Assembly (NCBI RefSeq): GCF_038066635.1
Contig: NZ_JBBUTI010000012.1
Span: 62,001-126,000, forward strand
Length of the DNA: 64,000 nucleotides
Direction: 5' to 3'
From: Ideonella margarita
GTDB lineage: Bacteria; Pseudomonadota; Gammaproteobacteria; Burkholderiales; Burkholderiaceae_C
The translations under genes were made by a program, and so were the position numbers. Below the pieces are notes generated by a model. It saw only the letters and a list, made by a program, of their open reading frames with translations, was not told the DNA's origin and ran no database searches. Each line of letters starts with the position of its first letter. Within the stretch, counting starts at the first letter, position 1. Shown one piece after another: positions 27,894-36,079 of this stretch.

Positions 27894-29165
27894 ATGAGTT
27901 TTCGATTCAGCATGCCCTACGAGTGGCAGATTGGCTGGCGCTACACCCGGGCCGGACGAGCCGGGCGCCGCAATGGCTTCATTTCCTTCATCTCGCTGGT
28001 GTCGGTGATTGGCATCGCGCTGGGCGTGGCGGCGCTCATCATCGTGCTGTCGGTGATGAACGGCTTCCAGAAGGAAGTGCGCGACCGCATGCTCTCTGCC
28101 GTGGCCCACATCGAGCTGGCCGACAGCAGCGGCGCACCGCTGGCCGATTGGCAGGCCTTGGCCACCATCGCCGGCCAGGACCCTGCCGTGCAGCACGCCG
28201 CACCCTATGTGTCGGTGCAGAGCCTGCTGGCGCGTGGCGAAGACATGCGCGGCGTGATGATCCGCGGCGTGTTGCCTTCGGCCGAGGCCGGTCTCACCGA
28301 CCTGGCCGCCAAACTGCAGGCCGACGGTACGCTGGACCAGCTCCAGCCCGGCCAGTGGCGCATCGTGCTGGGCTCCGAGCTGGCCCGAGCGCTGGGCGTG
28401 CGGGTGGGCGATGCCGTCACGGTGGTCACGCCCGGCGGGCAGGTCACGCCAGCGGGTATCAGCCCGCGCCTCAAGCAGTTCACCGTGGCCGGTACCTTCA
28501 ACGTTGGTCACTACGAGTACGACAGCGCGCTGGCCCTGGTGCACATCGACGACGCCGCGCGGCTCTACCGCACCGGCGGGCCGATGGGCGTGCAGCTGCG
28601 CCTGGTTGACGTGAACCAGGCCCGCGCCGTGGGCTACCGCCTGGCTGAAAAGCTCGGCCCGACCATGGCCGTGCGCGACTGGACCCGCACCAACGCGGCC
28701 TGGTACGACGCCGTGCAGATCGAGAAGCGCATGCTGGCCATCATCCTCACGCTGATCGTGGCGGTGGCAGCGTTCAACCTGGTGTCGACGCTGGTGATGA
28801 CCGTGACCGACAAGCGCGCCGACATCGCGATCCTGCGCACCCTCGGCGCCAGCCCGCAGGCCATCATGCGGATCTTCGTGGTGCAGGGCGCCACGGCGGG
28901 TGTCATCGGCACGCTGTGCGGCGTGGGCCTGGGGCTGCTGGTGGCGTTCAACGTCGACGTCATCGTGCCCTTCATCGAACGCCTGCTGGGCGTGAGTTTC
29001 CTGCCGGGCAGCATCTACCTCATCAGCCGCATGCCGAGTGATCCGCAGGCCGGTGACATCGTCCCCATCGCGCTGATCGCGCTGGTGCTGGCCTTCCTGG
29101 CCACCCTGTACCCCAGCTGGCGCGCCAGCCGCGTGAACCCCGCCGAGGCCCTGCGTTATGAGTGA
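27894..29165 (+). CDS. lolC: Lipoprotein-releasing ABC transporter permease (LolC/E family)
   Basis: 423 aa. One N-terminal helix (FISLVSVIGIALGVAALIIVLSV, broken here by the family motif SVIGIALGVAALI), a periplasmic domain of about 220 residues, then three C-terminal helices, ending YPSWRASRVNPAEALRYE, the classic LolC/E terminus. With LolD it extracts mature lipoproteins from the inner membrane for transfer to LolA. Only one permease gene is present here; many beta-proteobacteria use a single LolC/E type. It overlaps lolD by 8 bp. Confidence 0.95.
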   Translation: MSFRFSMPYEWQIGWRYTRAGRAGRRNGFISFISLVSVIGIALGVAALIIVLSVMNGFQKEVRDRMLSAVAHIELADSSGAPLADWQALATIAGQDPAVQHAAPYVSVQSLLARGEDMRGVMIRGVLPSAEAGLTDLAAKLQADGTLDQLQPGQWRIVLGSELARALGVRVGDAVTVVTPGGQVTPAGISPRLKQFTVAGTFNVGHYEYDSALALVHIDDAARLYRTGGPMGVQLRLVDVNQARAVGYRLAEKLGPTMAVRDWTRTNAAWYDAVQIEKRMLAIILTLIVAVAAFNLVSTLVMTVTDKRADIAILRTLGASPQAIMRIFVVQGATAGVIGTLCGVGLGLLVAFNVDVIVPFIERLLGVSFLPGSIYLISRMPSDPQAGDIVPIALIALVLAFLATLYPSWRASRVNPAEALRYE

Positions 29166-29859
29166 GTCGACGTTGCACAACAGCGCCCCGGTGGTGCTGG
29201 AGGCCCGCGGCCTGCACAAGCGCTTCCAGGAAGGCCCGCTCGATGTGGCCGTGCTGCAGGGCGTGGACCTGCAGGTGCGCGCCGGCGAGACGCTGGCCAT
29301 CGTCGGTGCGTCGGGCTCCGGCAAGTCGACCCTGCTGCATCTGCTGGGCGGGCTGGACACGCCCAGCCAGGGCAACGTGGCCTTGATGGACGTGGACTTC
29401 AGCAGCATGGGTGCGGCGCAGCAGGGCGTGTGGCGCAACCAGCACCTGGGCTTCGTCTACCAGTTCCACCACCTGTTGCCGGAGTTCACGGCGCTGGACA
29501 ACGTGGCGATGCCGCTGCGCATCCGTCGCCAAACGGTGGCCCAGGCGCAGGCGGCTGCGCAGGCCGCACTGGCCGAGGTGGGCCTGGGTGCGCGCGTGAT
29601 GCACCGGCCGTCGGAGCTGTCAGGCGGTGAGCGCCAGCGCGTGGCCCTGGCGCGGGCGCTGGTCAGCCAGCCGGCCTGCGTGCTGGCCGACGAGCCCACT
29701 GGCAACCTCGACCGCGAAACCGCAGATCGGGTCTTCGAGCTGATGCTCGGCCGGGCGCGTGACCGGGGCATCGCCTTCGTGCTGGTCACCCACGACACCA
29801 GCCTGGCCGCGCGTTGCAGCCGCACCGTCACCCTCGATCGCGGCCGGCTGCTGCGCTGA
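29158..29859 (+). CDS. lolD: Lipoprotein-releasing ABC transporter ATPase
   Basis: 233 aa. Walker A IVGASGSGKSTLLHLLGG, Q-loop region FVYQFHHLLPEFTALDNV, signature LSGGERQRVALARAL and Walker B VLADEPTGNLD are all intact. The text HHLLPEFTALDN is typical of LolD. It powers lipoprotein release by the LolC/E permease encoded just upstream (8-bp overlap), and it leads into tatD 6 bp later. Confidence 0.97.
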   Translation: MSESTLHNSAPVVLEARGLHKRFQEGPLDVAVLQGVDLQVRAGETLAIVGASGSGKSTLLHLLGGLDTPSQGNVALMDVDFSSMGAAQQGVWRNQHLGFVYQFHHLLPEFTALDNVAMPLRIRRQTVAQAQAAAQAALAEVGLGARVMHRPSELSGGERQRVALARALVSQPACVLADEPTGNLDRETADRVFELMLGRARDRGIAFVLVTHDTSLAARCSRTVTLDRGRLLR

Positions 29860-29865
29860 GCCCGC

Positions 29866-30699
29866 ATGTGGATCGACAGCCACTGCCACCTCGACGCGCC
29901 GGAGTTTGACGCCGACCGTGACGCGGTGGTGCAGCAGTCGCGCGCCGTGGGCGTGCACATGCAGGTGCTGCCCGCCGTGGCCGCGGCGCACTTCGACGCA
30001 GTGCATGACGCGGCCCACCGCTGGGGCCTGGCCTATGCGCTGGGGCTGCACCCGCTTTACGTGCACCAGGCCGCCGACGACGACCTGGACCGGCTGCGTG
30101 ATGCGCTGACCCGCTGGCGCGACGACCCGCGCCTGGTGGCCGTCGGTGAAATCGGTCTCGACCATTTCGTGCCCGGCCTGGACCGTGCGCTGCAGGAACG
30201 CTTCTACCTGGCCCAGCTGAAGCTGGCGCGCGACTTTGGCCTGCCGGTGATCCTGCATGTGCGGCGCTCGGCCGATGGCCTGCTGAAGGGCCTGCGCCGC
30301 ATCGAGGTGCCCGGCGGCATTGCCCATGCCTTCAATGGCAGCGATGTGCAGGCCGATGCCTTCGTGGCGCGGGGCTTCAAGCTTGGCTTCGGCGGCACGC
30401 TCACCTACGAGCGCTCGCTCAACATCCGGCAGCTGGCGCAGCGTCTGCCCGACCATGTGCCGGTGCTTGAAACCGACGCGCCCGACATTCCGCCGCACTG
30501 GCTGTACCGCACCGCCGAGCAGCGCGAACAGGGCGATGTGAGCGGCCGCAACGCACCGTTCGAGCTGCCGCGCATCGCCCAGAGCCTGGCCGAGCTGCGC
30601 GGCTGGAGCCTGGCGCAGACGGCGGCCATCACCAGTGCCAATTGCCGGGCCGCGCTGCCGCGGCTGGGCGCCTTGCTGGACGCGGACACCCCCGCATGA
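29866..30699 (+). CDS. TatD-family metal-dependent DNase
   Basis: 277 aa TIM-barrel hydrolase. Metal-binding motifs are MWIDSHCHLDAPEF (HxH), VGEIGLDHF (Glu), LPVILHVRRS and FGGTLTYER, with LETDAPDIPPHW (Asp) near the end. TatD enzymes show 3'-5' DNase or AP endonuclease activity and are linked to DNA repair. It is in the lolC-lolD operon and its stop overlaps the start of the glycosylase gene by ATGA. Confidence 0.93.
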   Translation: MWIDSHCHLDAPEFDADRDAVVQQSRAVGVHMQVLPAVAAAHFDAVHDAAHRWGLAYALGLHPLYVHQAADDDLDRLRDALTRWRDDPRLVAVGEIGLDHFVPGLDRALQERFYLAQLKLARDFGLPVILHVRRSADGLLKGLRRIEVPGGIAHAFNGSDVQADAFVARGFKLGFGGTLTYERSLNIRQLAQRLPDHVPVLETDAPDIPPHWLYRTAEQREQGDVSGRNAPFELPRIAQSLAELRGWSLAQTAAITSANCRAALPRLGALLDADTPA

Positions 30700-31202
30700 C
30701 GCTGCCCAGCCCGCGTCTTGTGGGCCTGCCGCCCGTGGCCAGCCCGCACACCCGCCTGCTGGTGCTGGGCAGCTTTCCCGGTGTGGCGTCGCTGAAGGCG
30801 CAGCAGTATTACGGCCACCCGCGCAACCACTTCTGGCCCATCGCCGGCGCCTTGCTGGGTTTTGATGCCAAGGCACTCAGCTACGAGCAGCTCGTGGCGG
30901 CGGCCCAGGCTGCCGGGCTTGGGTTGTGGGACACCTACGCCGCCTGCGAGCGGGAAGGCAGCCTCGACAGCGCCATTCGTGCACCGCAGTTCAATGATTT
31001 GTCCGCGCTTGTAAACCAGCTGCCCGGCTTGTGCGGCATCGCCCACAATGGCGGGGAATCGGCCCGCGGCCGGCGCCATACGGCATCCTTCGGCGTACCG
31101 CTGTTTGTCCTGCCCTCCACCAGCCCGGCCAATGCCAGCTGGTCGTTCGAGCGCAAACTGGCGGCCTGGCGCGAGGCCTTCACGGCTTGCGGCCTGATCT
31201 GA
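30696..31202 (+). CDS. DNA-deoxyinosine glycosylase (family 6 UDG/Mug superfamily)
   Basis: 168 aa. The family-6 hypoxanthine-DNA glycosylase motifs are clear: VLGSFPGVASLKAQQYYGHPRN and HFWPIAGALLGF at the N terminus, GLWDTYAACEREGSLDSAIR centrally, and LPSTSPANASWSFERKLAAWR near the end. It would remove hypoxanthine from deaminated adenine in DNA. Coupled by ATGA to the TatD gene, giving a small DNA-repair pair at the tail of the lol genes. Confidence 0.9.
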   Translation: MTLPSPRLVGLPPVASPHTRLLVLGSFPGVASLKAQQYYGHPRNHFWPIAGALLGFDAKALSYEQLVAAAQAAGLGLWDTYAACEREGSLDSAIRAPQFNDLSALVNQLPGLCGIAHNGGESARGRRHTASFGVPLFVLPSTSPANASWSFERKLAAWREAFTACGLI

Positions 31203-31237
31203 ACATTGAATTCCTGCCCCGAACCTGAGCCCCCTGC

Positions 31238-32023
31238 ATGAGCACCAGCAAGAAGAAAAACGAAGCCCGCGAGATGGTGGGGGCCACCATGTCCGAGTAC
31301 GACGGCGTGCGCTACCTGCACCTCGATTCCATCTGGGTGCAAGGCGCCATGCGCATCAAGAAGCCCAACGAGCTGGAGCTGGAATACATCCAGCGCATGA
31401 TGGCCTGGATGCTCTGGCGCCCGCAGGCCGAGGTGACCGACGGCCATGCCGTGCAGCTCGGGCTGGGTGCAGCGGCCATCACCCGCTTCACCCACAAGGT
31501 GCTGCGCATGCAGACCACGGCGGTCGAGCTGAACCCGACCGTCATCAACGCCTGCCGGCTGTGGTTCCGTCTGCCTGATGATGACGCCCGCCTCAGCGTG
31601 GTGAACGAAGACGCCGCCGCCTGGGTGGCCGACCGGGCCCATCGCCACAGCGCCCAGGTGTTGAGCGTCGATCTGTACGACCACGACGCCGCCGCCCCGG
31701 TGCTGGACGACGAAGACTTCTACGCCGCCTGCCGCGATGTGCTGGATGAGGGCGGCCTGATGACGGTGAACCTGTTCGGCCGCGCGTCCAGCTTCGGCCG
31801 CAGCGCAGCGCGCATCGCCCGGGTGTTTGGTCTGGACCAGGTGTGGAGCCTGCGCCCGACCAAGGAAGGCAACACCGTCATCGTGGCGGCTCGCCATGTG
31901 CAGGTGCCCGGCCGCGAAGAGCTGACCGAGCGTGCCGCCCACATCGAAGACAAGTTCGGCCTGCCGGCGCGCAAGTGGCTGCGCATGGTGCGCCCCCTGG
32001 ACCCGGCCCTGCTGGTTGACTGA
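31238..32023 (+). CDS. Spermidine synthase-like methyltransferase-fold protein
   Basis: 261 aa. The nucleotide-binding core is of the spermidine synthase type: GHAVQLGLGAAAITRFTH, TTAVELNPTVINACRLWF (acidic end of the second strand), and VLSVDLYDHDAAAPVLDDEDFY. Such proteins transfer an aminopropyl group from decarboxylated AdoMet to putrescine, but this one lacks the N-terminal tetramerisation beta-sheet of classical SpeE, so it may have a different substrate. It is 36 bp after the glycosylase gene and 11 bp before the GspE-like gene. Confidence 0.75.
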   Translation: MSTSKKKNEAREMVGATMSEYDGVRYLHLDSIWVQGAMRIKKPNELELEYIQRMMAWMLWRPQAEVTDGHAVQLGLGAAAITRFTHKVLRMQTTAVELNPTVINACRLWFRLPDDDARLSVVNEDAAAWVADRAHRHSAQVLSVDLYDHDAAAPVLDDEDFYAACRDVLDEGGLMTVNLFGRASSFGRSAARIARVFGLDQVWSLRPTKEGNTVIVAARHVQVPGREELTERAAHIEDKFGLPARKWLRMVRPLDPALLVD

Positions 32024-32034
32024 AAGACGCCCCC

Positions 32035-33879
32035 ATGAGCAGCACCCGCCCCGCCTCCCCGCCGGCAACGCCTGCCGGCCCAGCGCCCACCGCAAGGCCG
32101 GTGGCAGCCCTGCGCGGCAAGCTGGACCTGCGCCACCTGCTCAAGTGGCTGCGTGATGACGGCGCGCTGGCGGCCAGCGAGGCCGACATGCTGGCCCGGC
32201 GCTTTGGCGCCTCGGCCTCGGCGCTGCACCCGCTGATGCGTCTGGGTGGCGCGGGCCTGGTGGACGCACGCAATGGCCAAGCCTTGACGGTGGAGGCCCT
32301 GACCGCCTGGCTGGCCCAGCGCTGCCAGCTGCCGTTGCTGAAGATCGACCCGCTGCGGGTGGATGCCAGCCGCGTGCAGGAGGTGATGTCGCAGGCCTAC
32401 GCGGAAAGCCGCCGCGCGCTGCCGGTGGCTGTCACGGCCACCGAGGTGACCATGGCCACCTGCGAGCCCTTTGATGTGGACTGGGTGCCCGACATCGAGG
32501 CCCATGCCCGCCGCAAGATCCGGCTGGTGATGTGCGCGCCCGACGAGATCGCCCGCTACACCACCGAGTTCTACACGCTGGCGCAAAGCGTGCGCGTGGC
32601 CCGCAAGTCGAACGAGGCGGCCAGCACCAACACGTTCGAGCAGCTGGTGGATCTGAAGTCGAAGGACAACCTCGACGCCAATGACCAGGGCGTGGTGCAG
32701 ATCGTCGATTGGCTCTGGCAGTACGCCTTCGAGCAGCGCGCCAGCGACATCCACCTCGAACCCCGCCGCGACACCGCCGCCATCCGCTTCCGCATCGACG
32801 GCGTGCTGCATCTGGTGCACCAGGTGCCCGCGCCGGTGATGGCGGCCATGACGGCCCGCATCAAGCTGCTGGCCCGCATGGACGTGATCGAGCGCCGTCG
32901 CCCGCAGGACGGCCGCATCAAGACCCGCCGGCCGGACGGCTCACCCGGCGGTGGCAGCGAGGTGGAAATGCGCCTGTCCACGCTGCCCACCGCCTTTGGT
33001 GAAAAGGTGGTGATGCGGATCTTCGATCCGGGCACCGCTGACAAGCCGTTTGATGCGCTTGGCTTCGCGCCGCTCGAAGCCCGCCGCTGGAATGAGCTGA
33101 TCAGCCACAGCCACGGCATCATCCTGGTGACCGGCCCGACGGGCTCGGGCAAGACCACCACGCTGTACTCGACGCTGAAGAAGCTGGCCACCGAAGAGGT
33201 GAACGTCTGCACTGTGGAAGACCCGATCGAGATGATCGAGCCGGCCTTCAATCAGTCGCAGGTTCAGACGGCCCTCGACTACGGTTTTGCCGAAGGCCTG
33301 CGCGCCCTGATGCGCCAGGACCCGGACATCATCATGGTCGGCGAAATCCGCGACCTGGAAACCGCCGAGATGGCCATCCAGGCCGCGCTCACCGGCCACC
33401 TGGTGTTCAGCACGCTGCACACGAACGACGCGCCCTCGGCCATCACCCGCCTGGTGGACCTGGGCGTGCCGCCCTACCTCATCAGCGCCACGGTGATCGG
33501 CGTGCTGGCCCAGCGCCTGGCCCGCACGCTGTGCCCCAGTTGCAAGCAACCTGATACCGAGCTCGACCCCGCCACGCTGGCGGAAATGGCAGCACCCTGG
33601 CAGCCCACGCAGGTGCCGCGCCCCTACAAGGCTGTGGGCTGCCCGGCCTGCCGCCAGACCGGCTACCGCGGCCGCGCGGCCTTGTATGAGTTGATGCTGG
33701 TGAATGAAGCGGCCCGCGCTGCCATTCACCCGCAGGTCGACAGCCCGCGGCTGCGCCGTGCCGCCGCACAGGACGGCCTGCTGCCGCTGCGCATGGCCGG
33801 CCTGGCCAAGGTGGGTGAGGGCGTCACCACGCTGGAAGAAGTGCTGCGCAGCACCCCGGTCTGGGACCCGACTGCGTGA
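32035..33879 (+). CDS. GspE/PulE/PilB-family secretion or pilus assembly ATPase, orphan
   Basis: 614 aa. An N-terminal T2SSE_N-like region (residues about 30-200) precedes the hexameric ATPase with Asp/His boxes SDIHLEPRRDTAAIRFRID, Walker A VTGPTGSGKTTTLYSTL near residue 370, Walker B LMRQDPDIIMVGEIRD and TGHLVFSTLHTNDAP. A tetracysteine zinc module follows (CPSCKQPD and CPACRQTGYRGR). It normally drives type II secretion or type IV pilus extension from the inner-membrane base. No gspF/pilC, pilin or secretin gene lies nearby, so it is an orphan here and its machine is elsewhere. Confidence 0.92.
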   Translation: MSSTRPASPPATPAGPAPTARPVAALRGKLDLRHLLKWLRDDGALAASEADMLARRFGASASALHPLMRLGGAGLVDARNGQALTVEALTAWLAQRCQLPLLKIDPLRVDASRVQEVMSQAYAESRRALPVAVTATEVTMATCEPFDVDWVPDIEAHARRKIRLVMCAPDEIARYTTEFYTLAQSVRVARKSNEAASTNTFEQLVDLKSKDNLDANDQGVVQIVDWLWQYAFEQRASDIHLEPRRDTAAIRFRIDGVLHLVHQVPAPVMAAMTARIKLLARMDVIERRRPQDGRIKTRRPDGSPGGGSEVEMRLSTLPTAFGEKVVMRIFDPGTADKPFDALGFAPLEARRWNELISHSHGIILVTGPTGSGKTTTLYSTLKKLATEEVNVCTVEDPIEMIEPAFNQSQVQTALDYGFAEGLRALMRQDPDIIMVGEIRDLETAEMAIQAALTGHLVFSTLHTNDAPSAITRLVDLGVPPYLISATVIGVLAQRLARTLCPSCKQPDTELDPATLAEMAAPWQPTQVPRPYKAVGCPACRQTGYRGRAALYELMLVNEAARAAIHPQVDSPRLRRAAAQDGLLPLRMAGLAKVGEGVTTLEEVLRSTPVWDPTA

Positions 33880-33972
33880 GCGCGCCGGCTGTCTGAACAG
33901 CCTGGTTGGAGGGAGGGTCGGGGTTAACCCGGCCTTACGTGGAAACCACAGAGCACCCGCAGGGGCGCTCCA

Positions 33973-33978
33973 TAGAAT
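33973..33978 (+). promoter_or_regulatory. -10 hexamer TAGAAT upstream of tctB
   Basis: TAGAAT at 33973-33978 would start transcription near 33985, leaving about 25 nt before the TTG start with AAGGAG at 33998-34003. The -35 region is poor. Hairpin-prone sequence at 33920-33935 lies just upstream of it. Confidence 0.4.
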
Positions 33979-34009
33979 CCGCCACAACCCTCAATCCAAG
34001 GAGACAGCC

Positions 34010-34477
34010 TTGCAAAAAATCAAAAGTCAGAAGGACTTCTGGTCCGGACTGATGTTCGTCACCGTGGGCGTCGCGTTCGCGTGGGGCTCCACCGAATACA
34101 GCTTTGGCTCGTCTGCCCGTCCGGGCCCGGGCTATTTCCCGTTTGGTCTGGGCGTGCTGCTGGCCATCCTGGGCTCGTTCGTGCTGTTCAAGTCGCTGAC
34201 CATCGAAACCGAAGACGGCGAGCCGGTGGGTGCCTTTGCATGGCGTCCGCTGCTGGTCATCCTGGGCTCGGTGGTGCTGTTCGGCTTCCTGCTGCCGCGC
34301 GCCGGCCTGCTGGTCACGCTGCCGGTGCTGGTGGTCTTGTCCAGCCTGGCCAGCGATGAATTCGGCTGGAAGGGCTCGCTGGTCAATGCGGTGATCCTGA
34401 CGGCCCTGTCGTACGCGACGTTCGTGCTGGGCCTGAAGCTCACCATCCCGGTCCTGCCGGCCATGTTCGGCGGCTGA
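34010..34477 (+). CDS. tctB: Tripartite tricarboxylate transporter, small membrane subunit
   Basis: 155 aa. The start is TTG at 34010, set by AAGGAG at 33998-34003 with 6-nt spacing; the first ATG in frame (34051) would cut off the conserved lead residues KIKSQKDFWSGLMFV. Four helices with the TctB pattern RPGPGYFPFGLGVLLAILG follow. TctB is the small subunit of TTT permeases that take up tri- or dicarboxylates driven by ion gradients with a periplasmic TctC/Bug protein. The rare start codon may lower expression relative to tctA. It is 14 bp before tctA. Confidence 0.9.
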   Translation: MQKIKSQKDFWSGLMFVTVGVAFAWGSTEYSFGSSARPGPGYFPFGLGVLLAILGSFVLFKSLTIETEDGEPVGAFAWRPLLVILGSVVLFGFLLPRAGLLVTLPVLVVLSSLASDEFGWKGSLVNAVILTALSYATFVLGLKLTIPVLPAMFGG

Positions 34478-34491
34478 GGAGAAAAGACACC

Positions 34492-36003
34492 ATGGATCTG
34501 ATCCACAACCTTTCCATCGGGTTCCAGACGGCGTTCACGCTGCAGAACCTGTTCTACGCATTTGGCGGCGCCGTGCTCGGCACGCTGATCGGCGTGCTGC
34601 CAGGCCTCGGCCCGGTCGCCACCATCGCCATGTTGCTGCCGTCGATCTATTCGCTCGACGCCACCCCGGCCCTGATCATGCTGGCCGGTATTTATTACGG
34701 CGCCCAGTACGGCGGTTCCACCACGGCCATCCTGATCAACGTGCCGGGTGAATCCAGCTCGGTGGTCACGGCCATCGATGGCTACGCCATGGCGCGCAAG
34801 GGCCGTGCCGGTGCTGCACTGGCAGCAGCCGGTCTGGGCTCGTTCTTCGCGGGTTGCGTGGGCACGGTCATCATCGCCGCCTTCGCACCGCCGCTGACCG
34901 AACTCGCGTTCAAGTTCGGCCCGGCTGAATACTTCAGCCTGATGGTGCTGGGCCTGATCGGTGCCGTGGTGCTGGCATCGGGCTCGCTGGTCAAGGCGAT
35001 CTCGATGATTCTGCTGGGCCTGCTGCTCGGCCAGATCAACACCGACGTCATCTCGGGCACGCCGCGCTTCAGCTTCGACATCGCCGAGCTGACCGACGGC
35101 ATCGGCTTCGTCACCATCGCCATGGGTGTGTTCGGTTTCGGCGAAATCATCGCCAACCTGGGCCAGCCTGCCGAGAGCCGCGAGGTCTTCACCAAGAACG
35201 TGAAGGGCCTGTGGCCGACCAAGCAGGACTTCAAGGACGCCTTCCCCGCCGTGCTGCGTGGCACCGCGCTGGGTTCCATCTTGGGTGTGCTGCCTGGTGG
35301 CGGCGCCCTGCTGGCTTCGTTTGCCGCCTACACGGTGGAAAAGAAGACCAAGGGTCGTCCGGGCGAAGTGCCGTTTGGTCAAGGCAACATCCGCGGCGTG
35401 GCTGGCCCTGAAAGCGCCAACAACGCTGGTGCACAGACCAGCTTCATCCCGATGCTGACCCTGGGCATTCCGCCGAACGCCGTGATGGCGCTGATGGTGG
35501 GCGCGATGACCATCAAGGGCATCCAGCCCGGCCCGCAGGTGATGACCAGCAACCCGGAACTCTTCTGGGGCCTGATCGCCTCGATGTGGATCGGCAACCT
35601 GATGCTCGTCATCCTGAACCTGCCGCTGATCGGCATCTGGATCAAGCTGCTGACCGTGCCGTACAAGCACCTGTTCCCGGCCATCCTGGTGTTCTGCTCG
35701 ATCGGTCTGTACACGCTGAACAACAACACGTTCGACGTCTACGCCGCCGCGCTGTTCGGTCTGGTGGGCTACATCTTCTACAAGCTGAACTGCGAGCCGG
35801 CACCGCTGCTGCTGGGCTTCATCCTCGGCCCGATGATGGAAGAGAACCTGCGCCGTGCGCTGCTGCTGTCGCGTGGTGACTGGACGACCTTCATGTCGCG
35901 TCCGCTGTCGGCCGGCCTGCTGATCGCCTCGTTCCTGATGATCGTGGTGGTGATGCTGCCGTCGATCAAGAACAAGCGCGAAGAAGCCTTCCAGGAAGAG
36001 TAA
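34492..36003 (+). CDS. tctA: Tripartite tricarboxylate transporter, large membrane subunit
   Basis: 503 aa with about 12 helices. Signature segments include LGTLIGVLPGLGPVATIAMLLP, GIYYGAQYGGSTTAILINVPGE and SFIPMLTLGIPPNAVMALM, all typical TctA. It forms the transport channel with TctB. No tctC is directly attached, but a Bug-type binding protein is encoded 4.7 kb downstream at 40680 on the same strand. AGGAG at 34476-34482 supports the start. A strong terminator follows. Confidence 0.95.
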   Translation: MDLIHNLSIGFQTAFTLQNLFYAFGGAVLGTLIGVLPGLGPVATIAMLLPSIYSLDATPALIMLAGIYYGAQYGGSTTAILINVPGESSSVVTAIDGYAMARKGRAGAALAAAGLGSFFAGCVGTVIIAAFAPPLTELAFKFGPAEYFSLMVLGLIGAVVLASGSLVKAISMILLGLLLGQINTDVISGTPRFSFDIAELTDGIGFVTIAMGVFGFGEIIANLGQPAESREVFTKNVKGLWPTKQDFKDAFPAVLRGTALGSILGVLPGGGALLASFAAYTVEKKTKGRPGEVPFGQGNIRGVAGPESANNAGAQTSFIPMLTLGIPPNAVMALMVGAMTIKGIQPGPQVMTSNPELFWGLIASMWIGNLMLVILNLPLIGIWIKLLTVPYKHLFPAILVFCSIGLYTLNNNTFDVYAAALFGLVGYIFYKLNCEPAPLLLGFILGPMMEENLRRALLLSRGDWTTFMSRPLSAGLLIASFLMIVVVMLPSIKNKREEAFQEE

Positions 36004-36028
36004 AGGCGCCCCAGCGCTCGCAAACCAT

Positions 36029-36054
36029 GCCCCGCCCCTGTGCGGGGCTTTTTT
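36029..36054 (+). terminator. Rho-independent terminator after tctA
   Basis: A 7-bp stem gccccgc (36029-36035) and gcggggc (36042-36048) with a 6-nt loop, followed by six T (36049-36054) and a further T-rich stretch. It closes the tctBA transcript before the MFS gene at 36080. Confidence 0.9.
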
Positions 36055-36079
36055 GTTTTGAAGTGGCCCTGTTGTACCG

